DNA of 64,000 bases from Monosiga brevicollis MX1 (Eukaryota; Opisthokonta; Choanoflagellata; Craspedida; Salpingoecidae), in NCBI RefSeq assembly GCF_000002865.3, contig NW_001865043.1, positions 513,008-577,007 of the forward strand, given 5' to 3'. The notes under the pieces were generated by a model. That model saw only the letters and a list, made by a program, of their open reading frames with translations. It did not search any database and had not been told where the DNA came from. Positions 48,619 to 60,579 of this stretch are shown in pieces (positions within the stretch are counted from its first letter, which is position 1; each line of letters starts with the position of its first letter). Both the position numbers and the translations under genes were made by a program.

Positions 48619-51600
48619 CTATGTTGACGTGACGAGTTGTGCCGTAGCATCCGTGCAAAATGCACCAGAGAGCAGAAAGCCATTGTCAGTGATCTTCGCA
48701 TACATGCGCTGCGGTAGCGCAGAGCTGGCGCCACCGCTTGGCGAAGTCAGGCCGCGAATCAAGTATTCCCGTGACTCGAGACAGGGCTCCTTACGGTCCA
48801 TCTCTTGCATGAGCTCCCAAAGTGCCTCGCGCTGATCGGCCTGCTGTACGCTGCAGGTTTGCGCTACGACAAGTTCATCCACAAGCCCTTGACAAGCTGA
48901 ACCAAGTCGATGCTTGAGGCCCTCATAGACAGACACGGCGCGCTCCAACTGACCAATTCGCTGAATCAGTTCCTGCAGAGAGAGCATTTTTTTTTTTTTC
49001 AATCATCATCAGTAATCCATGAAAAGACTTGATCAGTGGGCTAATTCAAAAAAGGGGCAAGAACGGCGCAAAAGAAGCCAAGCTGGCATGATGGCTGACC
49101 TGAATACGATCAACATCCCATTGCTCACAGCAGCCAGCACTGGCATGTAGTAAAGCGGCAACATCCGACGTCAAGTCGTTGCGTGCCCCGGTCAGTTCTG
49201 TAAGCAGATTGCGTCCATCAGGCGTCGGTCAGCGAGAGCGAAACCGGGCCAACGGGGGAAAACAGTCACAGCAGCCCACACCTTGAACTGTGGCAAGGCT
49301 GTGATCCAAGATACAGGGGAAGAGCTGACTCAACAACTCGCCCACGCTGATACGCTCGAGGTAGTGAAGAGCGTCTTCGGCTTCACGCGTGGAATCAAAC
49401 AGCTGTCGCTGCCGAAAGACGGGAACTGGAGCTGCCTCGTCCCAGGCCCGCAACCAGATATTATCCGCGCCCTCAAAACGACTGCTCAGCCGACCTGCAT
49501 CCCAATGTTCATTGTTGGCATCACACACAAAGTCGTGACCATCATGCCCGTTGATACCTTTGCTGAAGTAAACCAAGCTTTGACATCGCTACAACAGACC
49601 TTCTGTAGCATCGTGTCCCTCCTCTACGATCCAATCTTTGGGTGAGTGCCAGCGAACAAAGTCGGCTAGCTGGCACCCAGGATTAGCGGCCTTGAAAGCC
49701 TCCATGTCCGACTTCAGCGACAGAGACTAAGCAGAATCGGTATAGCCAAAATGAAAAGCCGAGCCGTGAAAGTTAAACATGAATCTGGCCAGATGCAGAG
49801 CAATCCAGTAACTATTCGCACCTGCAAGTGTGCACGCGCTTCCTGGGCTGTTGCGGAGCTACCCATGGCCACCAGCTCCTCTTGCTTGGCCTTGAAAACG
49901 TCCTCCGTCAGCGGTCCCGGCTCTTGAGTCTCTGGCACCCGCAGAGGAGCGCCACTGCCAAGCAACTTCAGCGTTGCGTGTTCCTGAATCGCAAACCGAA
50001 AAAGAAAGTCAAACATAAAGCGATCCGAGCCGATCATGCTGCTCCCTCTCGAGCGTATTGAGGGACCACCGTACCTCGGCCACGCCCACGGGCTCGCGGG
50101 CTGCCTCGGCAGCAGCTATAACCTCGTGAGGTGAGTCTGAAGCATCATGGAACTCGTCCTCGCCATCAGAGGCTGTGCCTGCGGCCACCGGCTCTGGTTC
50201 TGTCTCGGTTCGGGACTGAGTGGCATGTGACTGGTGCTTCTCTCGCGCCTCTGCTACCTTTTGTTGTCTGCGCAAAATGATCATGAGCGCGAAGAGACCT
50301 AAGCGTGCCGTGCAAGGCGCAAGCTGACTGGCACTTCCTCTCACCTTTGAATACAGTAGTTGATCAGCTGAAGCTTTTGGTGAATCAGGCATGCATTAAA
50401 ATCAGGATGACCCTCAATGCTTGGGAGAGCAACGCGCTCTGTGACACGGTAGCTATAGGAAGCAATTTTCCAATTGAGTCACAAAAAAAAAGAAAGTGTG
50501 CCAGTGAGGAAAACTCATGTCATGCTTGGCGACATCGAGGAAAACAGTGGCACATACCGTAGCTCCAGAACAATCTCGTGCCAAAGCGTGGCGAGACTTT
50601 GCAAGCCTCCAGCATACAAGTAAAAGGCAGCCAGCTGTAGGCCGAGCTGATAGGTCAAGCTATCGACCGGGGCTCCACGACCCAGCTACGCACCAAACCT
50701 TTCGTGAGCACGGCAATGGATAGACAAGGAAAAGGTACCAGAGGCCACGTACCCGGATGCCGCTGCCCGTGTAGTTGACATCCCCACGCACAAATGTGGT
50801 GGCGAGAGAATCGTCCAAATTAATCTCAAAAATGCGTGACTGGTCACTCACACGGCCTGCAATCCGAGCGCAAAATGTCCACAAAATGAGAATCCACCCA
50901 CGCACTCGGCATCTCGGGTCAACTCCAATCAACAGCCCTGGATCACTGCCTCGAGGCCCAGGTTGGGAGACGGCCGAGACTGCATGCGCAGGCACAAAGT
51001 GCATACATACGTGTGCGCTGACGTCGAGTGCGTAGGTTTTGCAACACGGCAGCCTGCACGGCGTTGCCCAAGTTGACAATGCCTGACTGTCCAACCTGGC
51101 GGACACGTCGGACATTCTGCAAATCGATGGTGGAAGGGGGGAAAAAAAACAGATGAACCGAGGCCAACACTTGGGAGATAGGTGGCATCATAGCATGAAG
51201 CAAACTTGAGGGTTTAAGGCCAATGTCAAGAGCCGGAAAAGAACGTACTTGGAGCAAGCCATCGGTCGAGAGTGGCTCCTTCGTCAGTCTCTTGAGTGCA
51301 TCCTTGCCAGACTGGGGCCCATCCAGACTTTCCTCGGCAGCCGCCTGTTCCTCAATGAGATTGAGGAGGATGGTGGTATCTGGAAGGACGCGAAGAAGCT
51401 TCAGCAGCATGGACTCTACCACAGGTAACGCAGAAACAGTTGAGGCCAGGTCAGTTGGGTTTGGCAGGAGAGCAGGACAACATGGATAGGAGCGATGAAA
51501 TGATTGGATGATCGCACCAGTATAGCCTGCGGCCGGCTCTTGAAGTTGAAAGCCAAGGTGCCAAATAGCCGCTGACAGAGGTGACAGGGACGAGTAGACT

Positions 51601-53531
51601 GCGTTTTCCACGGCGCTTGACTCTTTCAGACATGGCCAGACCGTACGCACGTCAATGGATCTACCGATGCCCAGAAACATACGGAACAAAAGGCATCAGC
51701 AAAAATTAAAGGCCAGTCGACACGCGTAAAAAAACAATTTGGTGAAAGGCTTTATGAGCAAAACATACTGCAAAAGATCCGTGCGAGCCCCGAATGGTAG
51801 TGTCAGTTGCTGCGCAAATGCTCCCTGGACAGCTGATGCCTTGAGCAGAGGATTGCTTTCACTGTGGGCATACATCAAAAAGTAAAAAGTGGGGGCAGGG
51901 CGGGGGCGGGAGCGACGAATAATAAGAAGAGAGAATGTGGGCACAAGGTCAGCACTGCCAAAGACGGTGCATCGCTTCATGGAAACTACATGCCGCCACT
52001 GATTGCGTCAAAACTGCAGATTTGGGGGATGGCGCCTTGGACGACTGCGAAGCTTGCCTTGGAGCCCATCGATCAAACCATCGCCGGATGACGTAATGGT
52101 GGCAGACAGAGATCGAGCACTGCACATCCGTGCCGGTCTATGCCAACAGCATCAAAATGAATACCTCAGCCCGAAGGATCTCCAAGGGGACCTGCAGTTT
52201 CCAGCACATTTGCACAAACGAACCGCTGGCAACTTGGAACGAAAGAGGCGCATGAGACCGTCGAGTTGAGCAAAGGCGGGTGGAACCGAGGGCAGCATGG
52301 TCGAAGACATGTCCATCACCGCTGCCGTTCCTTGGTGTGCACCCAAAAAGGTGCCATCGCGAGTCTCGCCAATCTGTTCAGCACAGGAAGAACAGCAACC
52401 ATGGGTTGAGGGATACGGCGCGCAGAAAAAGACAATAACTCAGGCAGCATGCGGATCACGAAGCAACTGACTTGGCAGAAAAAAGGGATTCTGGCACGGC
52501 AGGCGGTAGCAGCGATGCGCATTGAAGAAAGCAGCAAGTGCGCCTCGGATGTCGATACCTGCACAACATTGGTTCGTCTCAGTCAGGAATGCCAAGCAAA
52601 AGCAGCGAAAAAAATGGACTGGAGAGCTCGCGCAAGGATCATCACAACTGCGTGCCTTGCTCGAGTACTTGGAGGCCATTGGGGTTAGGAGCACGAAGGA
52701 TGTCACCCCGACACTACAAGAAGACAAGACGAAAGAGATGATGAATAGAATCGGAACGCGGATGTAAAAGAAGGTGTGTATGCAAATGGCTGCTTCAGCT
52801 TGAGAGGTTATGGGGCGTGAGCACTCCTACCGTGCAGCAATGGGATGCAGCTCCATGGGCACGTCAAAGTACTGAGACAGAATGGCTCGGGCCACCGGCG
52901 AAACCACTAGCCGACATTAATGCATGCGTAAGACGTCGACGAGCATCCAGAACTGCGCAAAAGACAAAGCGCATGGGCTTTCGAGACAAAAAAGGATGAT
53001 AAACAAACCTCCAGCACATTGTTTCAGGCTGCGCAAGAGCTGGCGATCCGTGCGGTGCGGTGACTCTGGGAGGGTGTCACTGAGCACGAAAAGTTGGAGG
53101 CTAAAGTCGCGACCGCGAAAGTTGAGCTTCTTCTGAAAACCATGCTTTTCCTCCGCCACATGACGGAAGAATCTTTCAAGCTCGGCAATAAATCTGTGGA
53201 TACAACAAACATGAGCCACCCGAGGTCGTCATGCGCGGTCGCTCGGCCTCACTTTTGGCCGGCACGGAAGCCAAGACTTACTCTTCCCATGGTGTGGCCA
53301 ACGTAAAGTCGTTGATGTCAAAGACATCATCCTACAGCCCGATCAATCCACGTGCGCACGCCCCGCCCCCGGTCAGAACTGCCTTGTATCTTCGTGTTTA
53401 GCAGCATAGCTGACAAGTCGAACGAGGCCGCGCCAGTCACGGAACAACGACCTGGGCTTCCCACCAAGGCAAACAAATCCACGCACCAGTTGGACGGCAT
53501 CCGCCGTAAGCAAATCTTGCAGCGTCGTCAT
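48619..53531 (-). CDS. RAB3GAP1: Rab3 GTPase-activating protein catalytic subunit
   Basis: Catalytic subunit of Rab3GAP, which in animals acts with RAB3GAP2 as GAP for Rab3 and exchange factor for Rab18. Start MTTLQDLLTADAVQL at 53531; early exons VFDINDFTLATPWEE and FIAELERFFRHVAEEKHGFQ match the family N terminus. The middle is acidic and less conserved (EPEPVAAGTASDGEDEFHDA). Diagnostic C-terminal part: MEAFKAANPGCQLADFVRWH (about 49640-49710), the family's catalytic region, followed by AGRLSSRFEGADNIWLRAWD and REAEDALHYLERISVGELLS (49300-49480), then LHASAGCCEQWDVDRIQ, ELIQRIGQLERAVSVYEGLK and LPQRMYAKITDNGFLLSGAF, ending at 48619. At least a dozen short introns. Convergent with the kinase gene (127 bases apart) and divergent from the SSX2IP-like gene. 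Confidence 0.87.
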
Positions 53532-53558
53532 TCCTCCTCGTCACGGCCTCTCACTCCT

Positions 53559-53817
53559 CCTCCTCCTCCTCCTCCTTCACGCGCCTCCTGATCCACGCGC
53601 ACTGCTCGGGCCAACACACTTCTTCTTCTTCCTCTTCCTCTTCCTTCTCTTCCTCTTCTGCTTCTTCTTCTTCTTCTTCCTCTTCCTCTTCCTTCTCTTC
53701 CTCTTCTGCTTCTTCTTCTTCTTCTTCCTCTTCCTCTTCCTTCTCTTCCTCTTCTGCTTCTTCTTCTTCTTCTTCCTCTTCCTCTTCTTTCTTCTCTTTC
53801 GTTTTCTACACTTACTC
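53559..53817. repeat. Polypyrimidine tract with 48-base tandem unit
   Basis: An almost pure C/T + strand. Between about 53614 and 53790 a 48-base unit ending TTCTGC recurs three times (TCTGC at 53661, 53709 and 53757, exactly 48 apart). It fills most of the 310-base gap between the Rab3GAP1 start and the SSX2IP-like start. Confidence 0.9.
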
Positions 53818-53841
53818 TTTCAGTCCAAAAAAATTGTGGCG

Positions 53842-56798
53842 ATGTCAATCATGAGTGAGCTGGACATGCTCCTGCTCGAGGAGGAGGAGGATGGCGACTT
53901 TTTCCTGCGGCCAGTGCAGCACGTCGCGTCATCTGCCGAGGCCAGCGACCGCAACAGCGCCGAGACAGTTGGCGATAACCTCGATGCGGTGCGTCAAACC
54001 CTGGGAGCCACCTCGGCGAAAGGGACGAAGGACTTGCTTTCACGAGCACCTCAAGTCTCAATGTTGTGTCCAACGGCGGTCTGCACCTCACCCGCAGCGT
54101 CTTTTTCAAATGGGCCTTCCACGCATGAGCCTCGGCAATCTTGGTATTGCAGCCGGTTAGTCACTTCCCGTGCTGTACTCATTGGACCTGTTCGTGTATG
54201 CATGACCCCTCATCCTTCTCACCTCGACTCGTGAGCAAAGAGCTTCAGAATCAGCTTGCGGCCACTGTCAACCTTATTTTAGACCGCCTCCATGAGCGCA
54301 AGAGTGTGCGCCACGATCTGGAAGACAAGTGCGTATTTCCTGGTGTTTGACTTTTGAAGATCAAGCCAGTTCTTGATTGGTTCTGCGGCACAATCATTTT
54401 TTCAAGCGCCGTTTGATGTTTCTGCACAACGCTTTGTCCACCAATTCACAACCATTCTCAACAACATGTTCGCCGTCGACTGTCTACTCCTTGATCCCTG
54501 CCGCCATGGCCTTCTCATTTTGTACTCTAGTCTCTCGCGGGCCCGCGATGACGTGTCACAGCTGGAGCTGGAACGGCAACAAGCCCGCGTACGTAGGAAC
54601 ATATGTGGTTCACATCGCCGTGTCTGTTTACATTAGTCGTCAGGCCATCCCCGCGCCTGTTTTTTTTGTGCGCTTTTGTCTGAGTACACGCATTCATCGT
54701 CGCGAATTGCGCCCAACAGGCAAGAATTGAGCAGCTGGAACGAGAAGCAGCCAAGCAAACAGAGGAGATGCGTCAATTGAAGCTTAAACTTCAGCGCGCG
54801 CAACAAGCAAGCAAAGAGGCCGAGGAAACTGCACGCCGTGCGCAGGCCAATGCCACACAAAAGGTACACTGCTGTTTGGCCTGTGCACCCAGTCACGCCG
54901 ATATTATCAGCTCAAACATTCACGACGAATATGGTGGCGCCCTCTTGAGTAGATAACACAATTTGAGCACATTCGCCGACGGTCAGAGCAGGAACATGAT
55001 GCCCTGAAGAGCAAATATGACCAAGTGAGTTTCCAAACCCCTCGAAAATGCATGCATCAAGCCCCTTGTCTATCGTGTGTTCGAGCCATGGCACTATGTG
55101 CAGAATGGCTTCCAACAGCACTAGACCCCAGGTCTTGTATGCCATTACAACGTGGAGCAGCGCCTGCAGCTTGTATTATGTGTGCCCTCATACCTGTCCA
55201 TCATGACCAAGATGCTGCGTCAACGAGGTTCATCCAATGCGTTTGAGACGCTCACGGAACTCAACCGAATCGAATCATCAGGCCGTGGCAAATGGACCAA
55301 GCCTCAAGAGTACGTTCTTTGAAGAATAGGCAAGGTCGCAAGGTGTTGCGTCTCGAGGTGCATCTTACATTCATTTTCGCTCGCCTTGCTGATGCTCTCT
55401 TTTCGCCTCTAGTGGTCACCAGACGCTCAAATCTGTCTTACACGAGCAGCTGTCTGAGCGAATTCAGCAACTGGGCTCCGAAAATGATGTTCTCCGTGAC
55501 ACATTGGCTGTGCGTACGCTTGCCGCAAGAACACCGCCATGATTTGTTCTTAAATTGCAGTACTCACCTTTCATGGCCCACGCCCCGTAGTCCCTGGAGA
55601 CAGACTTGGTTGACATGATGAAAAACGCTTTGAGCAGTAAGAAGCTCGCTGATCATACCCCCTGCTCCTTGCCACCTGTGCGCACACAACGTGACGCCCA
55701 AAGCACTTTGCGTGACAGCATCTTGTTGAACTCGACTTTCTCACGCTTTTGAGCGCTTTTTCAACTGTATGTGAGTAGTCATGTCGGCTGACACCGGAGA
55801 TAATCTGGACGAATCTGGTGAGTATTCCCCTTATGCCCACCCATGTTAGCCACCTGAGGTGTGCGGAGTTTCACCCCGGTTGGACTTATAGCATTGGCGC
55901 CCGTTCCCTGTACGCAATTGTCATGCAGAATACCTGAACGATGGACACTTTCAGCTCCCAGTCGCGATGACACAAGATCGCATTTCCCTGTCAATTCGAA
56001 ACAAGATGGCACGCCTCAAGCAACACGTTGACGGGCTACATTTGACATCCAACCCAGGTCAGTTCTGCTAGAGAACGACACAGCTTTTAACGGTTCCAGC
56101 TTGGCTTGTGCAATTCGCAAGCTGGGCAGAAGTTATTCAATTGTCCGGCCGTGCTGCACGTCATGCACCACCAGCACAATTACAACAGGAAGTTGAAGAG
56201 CTTCGGGCTGTTGTTGAGCAACAGCAAGCCTTGCTTCTCAATTCATCGGACCACAGGTTGGCATGATCGTCTTTATCCTTGCCAAACCTGGTTTTTATGT
56301 TGATGGATGTTGGTGTCTATGTGCAGGTACGAAGAAAAGAGTTTTCTTCAGCCCACCCCGCAAAAGGACCGTCGAGCCGCAACCGATTTTCAGGATCAAG
56401 AACAACGCTTGCGACGTGACAGGTTGGTCCAGAAACTGTCTGCTCCGCGCTTCGGCTCATAGCTGATAACCGGTTCCTTAGCGATAATTGCGTGTGTGCA
56501 CCCGCCTCAGGGAAGCGCTGGATGCGCTCGCTGCTCGGCTTGGCAAAGAGTCGGACGCGATTCGCGCTGAGCGCCTTCAGTTGGAAAAGGAACGCCATTT
56601 GACATCCAGGTTTGATAATGCTCGATGAACTCCCCTACGGCGATTAACACATGGCTTTTGCTCATTCTTTGTTGCTCAAATCCATAGCTGGCTTCATGGC
56701 GATGCGTAAATTTAACGACAAATTGTTAAAAAAAATTGATAATAAACAATTTTGGTTTCAGGCTTTGGAGCGTACCAACAGGAGTCAGGGGCCAATGA
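53842..56798 (+). CDS. SSX2IP/ADIP (Msd1)-like coiled-coil protein
   Basis: Starts at ATG 53842 (MSIMSELDMLLLEEEEDGDF). An early block has ILDRLHERKSVRHDLEDK, which resembles the ADIP domain pattern (a YDLLQ-R region followed by a basic DLEDR heptad start). Coiled-coil exons follow: ARDDVSQLELERQQAR, IEQLEREAAKQTEEMRQLKL, FEHIRRRSEQEHDALKSKYD, LHEQLSERIQQLGSENDVLR, QEVEELRAVVEQQQALLLN, EALDALAARLGKESDAIRAE. A small non-coil exon, LVLCVPSYLSIMTKMLRQRG, lies between. SSX2IP/Msd1 anchors microtubules at centrosomes and basal bodies, which would suit a flagellate cell. The assignment rests on layout plus a short match, so another centrosomal coiled-coil protein is possible. The likely last codons are TSRLWSVPTGVRGQ; two other frames in the last exon stay open longer. 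Confidence 0.5.
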
Positions 56799-57180
56799 AT
56801 CAGGGGTCAGGTCCGTGCTCGGACAGCCCGCAGCAGAACAACAGCAAAAGTGATGTCAAACTTTTGCTGTTGTCTTTTGCCATCATGAGCATAGGATTCA
56901 TTCACATGCTGTCAAGCCAGCATCATTCACGCAACCCACAGTGATGCTTCGCCATCGTTTTGGACAGGTGCTTGAACCATCACCGATGTCTAGCCACTTT
57001 GCTTCACAGCAGCCACTAGATGTTTTGTGGTTCATGTTTTTTGTTCAGATGTTAATGGTGTTTTTTGGTCGACTTTTTGTCATCTGTTGCGAACACAAAT
57101 GGCCGTTGTTGCAAACCCAAGAATGAGAATGAGTTTTTGCGTTGTGGGTGATGTCAAACTGATTCCAAATTCGATTTATT
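56799..57180. other. Intergenic region left of the inverted-repeat unit
   Basis: AT-richer sequence with no recognised gene. It includes short direct phrases such as GTGATGTCAAACT near 56850 and again near 57148. Confidence 0.5.
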
Positions 57181-57656
57181 AGCGTCAAATCGGTGCTTCC
57201 ACGCATTTGAGCACTCCCACTCTTTCGCACACTCAGTGTCAGTCACTATGGGTCTTTCCACTGAAACCCCCATAGCTGCTGTGACCTCACACATCACACC
57301 TACACTTAGACCCCACGATTCCGGCACACGCCTTGGGGCGATAAGCTTGTCACTACTGTTGTTTCTCTTTGTTGTGACACCTGCGGTTGCGCACGGGTTG
57401 TACTTTCCCTATCCGCGGGATTGAGCGGCTCTACAGCAAATCTAACGGTGCACCTGGTCTAGTCACTGTGAATGCTTGCCGACCGCAGCTGGTACAATTG
57501 ACCTCAAGACACCATAAAAAAAAACACGTTTTTTTTATCAAAGCATTCGCTCCGTCCCGACGGACGTCTCTCAAACCTCTCTCAAAAACGCTTCCTCAAA
57601 TCTACGCCCTTCCTCGCAACCCAAAAACGGCCTCCAGACGTGCTGGAGCCTGACAG
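57181..57656 (+). repeat. Left inverted arm (476 bases)
   Basis: High identity by eye to the reverse complement of 60965-61504, near-perfect over 57440-57650 and more diverged over 57220-57330. It contains an A9 and T8 run around CACG (57514-57538) and ends in a 20-base palindrome. Confidence 0.88.
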
Positions 57657-57699
57657 GTCGCGCACGTCCTGAACCTCAGAATTACCAATCACGGCACGA

Positions 57700-58205
57700 G
57701 TCTTGTCGGCATCAAATATCAGATGAGTTCCGATCAGATGAGGGCCGAGCAGATTTAACCTCGTATCATTGGGCCCGTCCCAGAAGACGAGGCCTGAGCA
57801 GATTTGACCTCGCATCATCAGGCCCGAACAGATCCCGCCCAAGAAGGTCAGACCTGAACAGATGAGGCTCGATCAGATGAGACCCGTGCAGATCGCATCT
57901 GAACAGAACAGCTCGAGCAGATTTGACCTCGTGTCATTAGGCGCAGATCGGATCTGAACAGATCGCATCTGAACAGATCGCATCTGAACAGAGCAGGCCC
58001 GATCAGATGAGGCCCGAGCAGATCAAGCCCAAGAAGGTCAGGCCTGAACAGAATAGGTTCGATCAGATGAGGCCGAACAGACTTGACCTCGCATGATCAG
58101 GCCAGTTGGGCTTTAAAAAGCCACTACTCCGGCCCGTGCAGATCGCATCCGAGCAGATAAGTCCCTAGCAGATCACGCAAGCGCAGATCGCCGCCGTACG
58201 GATCA
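57700..58205. repeat. Degenerate CAGAT-core tandem array
   Basis: About 19 exact CAGAT pentamers by eye, mostly 13-35 bases apart, within recurring phrases such as GATCAGATGAGGCC, GAGCAGATTTGACCTCG and GAACAGATCGCATCT. The repeats are imperfect and partly mixed in order. The position just inside the left arm and upstream of the gene is what would be expected of protein-binding sites or of subterminal transposon repeats. Confidence 0.85.
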
Positions 58206-58743
58206 GGCTATGAATGGCATAATAGATTATAGCATGGCATGGGAGAGGGAGAGAGAGAGAGACTAAAAAGTCAGACGCCTGAACCACTACGCGATCAACA
58301 GAATCACTAGTTCGTTGATGTGTGATGTATATTATTGTAATAATAAACTAAGTGGACGAAAGCAAAGCTACGCAACCCCGACATCGGCCCGCGAACCAAC
58401 ACAAGAGAACGAGACACTTTCAGGGCTTTGGACAATCACCCTTGGAATTTCAGAGGACACAAATGCATCACATTAAGCTTTTTTGGATTGTTTTAGCCCA
58501 AATTTACGTTCTCACTTGATTCTAAACTCATCGCGACGGCTCGAAACTTGTTGTCAGACGACTCACTATCTGGGAATGAGAGAGCGAAAGCTGTGGCATT
58601 ATTACAGTATACATGTACCGGCCAAAACACATGTTCTTCAAGAATAAATAATTCGGCTTAAAACCGTTTTCACGCCGTGAACGAGCTCGATCCACCTTTC
58701 TCGCCTTTTCTTGCACACGCTCCTTGAGTCCTCGGTACCTCAA

Positions 58744-60579
58744 ATGATGGCAGAAGGACCCTGCGAGACAGAGGTCCGGACCTCTGTCATTCGGACGGGT
58801 TCAAATCTTCGTCAGATAGCAGAAGGTATCGTCGAGGCCATGCAAGAAGAAAAAAGCGGATTGTTCTTGGACCAGTCACGGCAGCGGCTTGTGCGCGTGA
58901 TGGCTACACGCGTGGCACAACTCGTGTCTGGCAACCTGAAGAGAAAGAACCGCTACAACATGCTTTTGCTAGGCAAAAAGAGCATTGGCAAAACGGTGCT
59001 GCTGCACGAGCTGTGCCGAGTCTGCCCAGCGGTGCTGGGTGAGCGCTTGGACAGGCGCCTGAAAGTTCTGATGTTGAATGTCGGCGATCTTCCTGAGAAG
59101 GCAGGCGTCGAGAACGGACTTTTCTATCTTCTTGCCAAGCCTCTTGGCTGCCCTCTGGAGGATGGTGTTTGGGCCGACAGCACGAGTGACGAGATGGCAG
59201 AGCTGCTCGAGAATCACCTGAAGCAGAGAAAAGAGGTGTTGGCGCTATTTCTAGACGAGCTGCAGGACGTGTACACCGAGAAATTTTCTGACAAAGCATC
59301 GAGGCGCTTTTTAGCTGATCTCACCTGTCTCGTGGGGCGTGACGAGGGCTGTTTCTATGTGGTCGCGACCGGCAGCAGCCGATACCTGCGCGCACTGGCG
59401 TTCTGTCAAATGGATGTCCGCCAGGCTCAGGACCAAGGGTTTAAACGCTACAAACAGGCATTCAACCTCAACTCACACAAGATACAACCACAGTGGATGC
59501 AACCCATCCTGGATGCAAGCGACTTTTTGACGTTCATGACCAGACACAATCCTTTGACCAGCGTTCTGTCTACCTACGTGAGCTCGTCAGGCCTCCCCGG
59601 TCTCATGGCGTCCGCAATGGACGACGCAAGCGCTGGCGAGTTGGCCTACAATGCTGGCGCCAAGGATGAGGCAAAATGCGACGAGCTGGTGCGCCTGTCA
59701 AATGTTGTCTGTGCTGATGCCACCTTTTATGTCAGTGACAACTTGGATTCTGGTAGCAACAGCGACGGCGGGGATTGCGACGGCAACCTGGACACAGCTG
59801 TTTTGGTTGAAGGCAGGCGAGCTGTCCAGGCTCTTGCAGGGGCCTTGCGTTTTATGCCACTTCAACTTTTGTATGGCCGTGAATCCTATGTTCTGGAGCG
59901 CTGGTACACCCTGGCTGACCGCGGTCTTATCCGAATGCAATATTCACCAACCAACCGCTTGATGGTCGCTTTTGGATCTTACCAGGTCTATCATGATGTG
60001 TGTGCGGCAAGAGACGGACCCTCGGTGTCGGCAGCAGAGGTCGGCCATCTCCTGGCTCGCAACGAGAATGCAGAAGCCATTGCGCTGCGTATCCTGGGAA
60101 TGCGCGCCAAAACCTGGCTTGGCTTTGATGTGCTCAACGAAAACGCTGATGTGCACCCACTGCCAAAGCGCGCCTTGGTGGACGAGCTCAATGGTATCTT
60201 GTTCAAGGACAGTGCAATCAAGGGCAAAGACAGCTACGGGTCCGACGGCGTTATTTTCCAGCGCGATGGGGACGATGTCCTGGTGCATTGCATGCAGCTG
60301 AAGTTGGGAACGCGGGAGCTCAAGCAGGATGACGCAATGGCCGTGCTTCGACGCTGGCAAAGTATGGAAGCCGCAAAGATATCTGACTACCGTGAGCGCT
60401 TTGCTATCCCGAGCTTGCAGTGCCGGTACTACCTCGTGACGACGCGCTCCATGAGACCAGAGACTCGCCAGTGCCTGGAACATGCAAAGTTGTCGATTAA
60501 AATCCTTGGGCAAGCTGAGCTGAGTCAGAACAAGACCTGGCCTGAGTGCGTCCGTGCTTGCCATCCAATGTTCAAGTGA
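58744..60579 (+). CDS. P-loop ATPase fused to restriction-endonuclease-like domain
   Basis: An intact 611-residue single exon; the first ATG is at 58744 (the open frame upstream has only TTG). The N-terminal ATPase has Walker A GKKSIGKT (residues 77-84), Walker B LALFLDELQD (Asp171, Glu172), and a sensor-like strand FYVVATGSSRYL (204-215) as in AAA+/STAND-type P-loop proteins. A helical middle (about 260-450) contains an acidic low-complexity patch (residues 334-350). The C-terminal part has SYGSDGVIFQRDGD followed by VLVHCMQLKLG: Asp501 and Gln518-x-Lys520, the D-(x)n-QxK arrangement of PD-(D/E)xK nucleases. ATPase plus REase in this order is the core of Crinkler-type eukaryotic proteins, some of which are thought to derive from transposons. 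No secretion signal. Lack of introns, unlike all long neighbours, and flanking inverted arms suggest mobility. Biochemical roles are inferred from motifs only. Confidence 0.72.
   Translation: MMAEGPCETEVRTSVIRTGSNLRQIAEGIVEAMQEEKSGLFLDQSRQRLVRVMATRVAQLVSGNLKRKNRYNMLLLGKKSIGKTVLLHELCRVCPAVLGERLDRRLKVLMLNVGDLPEKAGVENGLFYLLAKPLGCPLEDGVWADSTSDEMAELLENHLKQRKEVLALFLDELQDVYTEKFSDKASRRFLADLTCLVGRDEGCFYVVATGSSRYLRALAFCQMDVRQAQDQGFKRYKQAFNLNSHKIQPQWMQPILDASDFLTFMTRHNPLTSVLSTYVSSSGLPGLMASAMDDASAGELAYNAGAKDEAKCDELVRLSNVVCADATFYVSDNLDSGSNSDGGDCDGNLDTAVLVEGRRAVQALAGALRFMPLQLLYGRESYVLERWYTLADRGLIRMQYSPTNRLMVAFGSYQVYHDVCAARDGPSVSAAEVGHLLARNENAEAIALRILGMRAKTWLGFDVLNENADVHPLPKRALVDELNGILFKDSAIKGKDSYGSDGVIFQRDGDDVLVHCMQLKLGTRELKQDDAMAVLRRWQSMEAAKISDYRERFAIPSLQCRYYLVTTRSMRPETRQCLEHAKLSIKILGQAELSQNKTWPECVRACHPMFK

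Noticed and set aside
53528-53848. Arg/Gly-rich 106-codon frame on the minus strand
   Set aside because: Translation of the polypyrimidine minisatellite; RGR-like composition is a by-product.
57387-57653. Open frames within the arms (and their copy at 60661-61251)
   Set aside because: The frame drifts between the two copies and has no recognisable domain; shared DNA identity explains the shared peptides.
57700-58205. CRISPR-like array
   Set aside because: Repeats are short, degenerate and irregularly spaced, with no unique spacers, and the host is eukaryotic.
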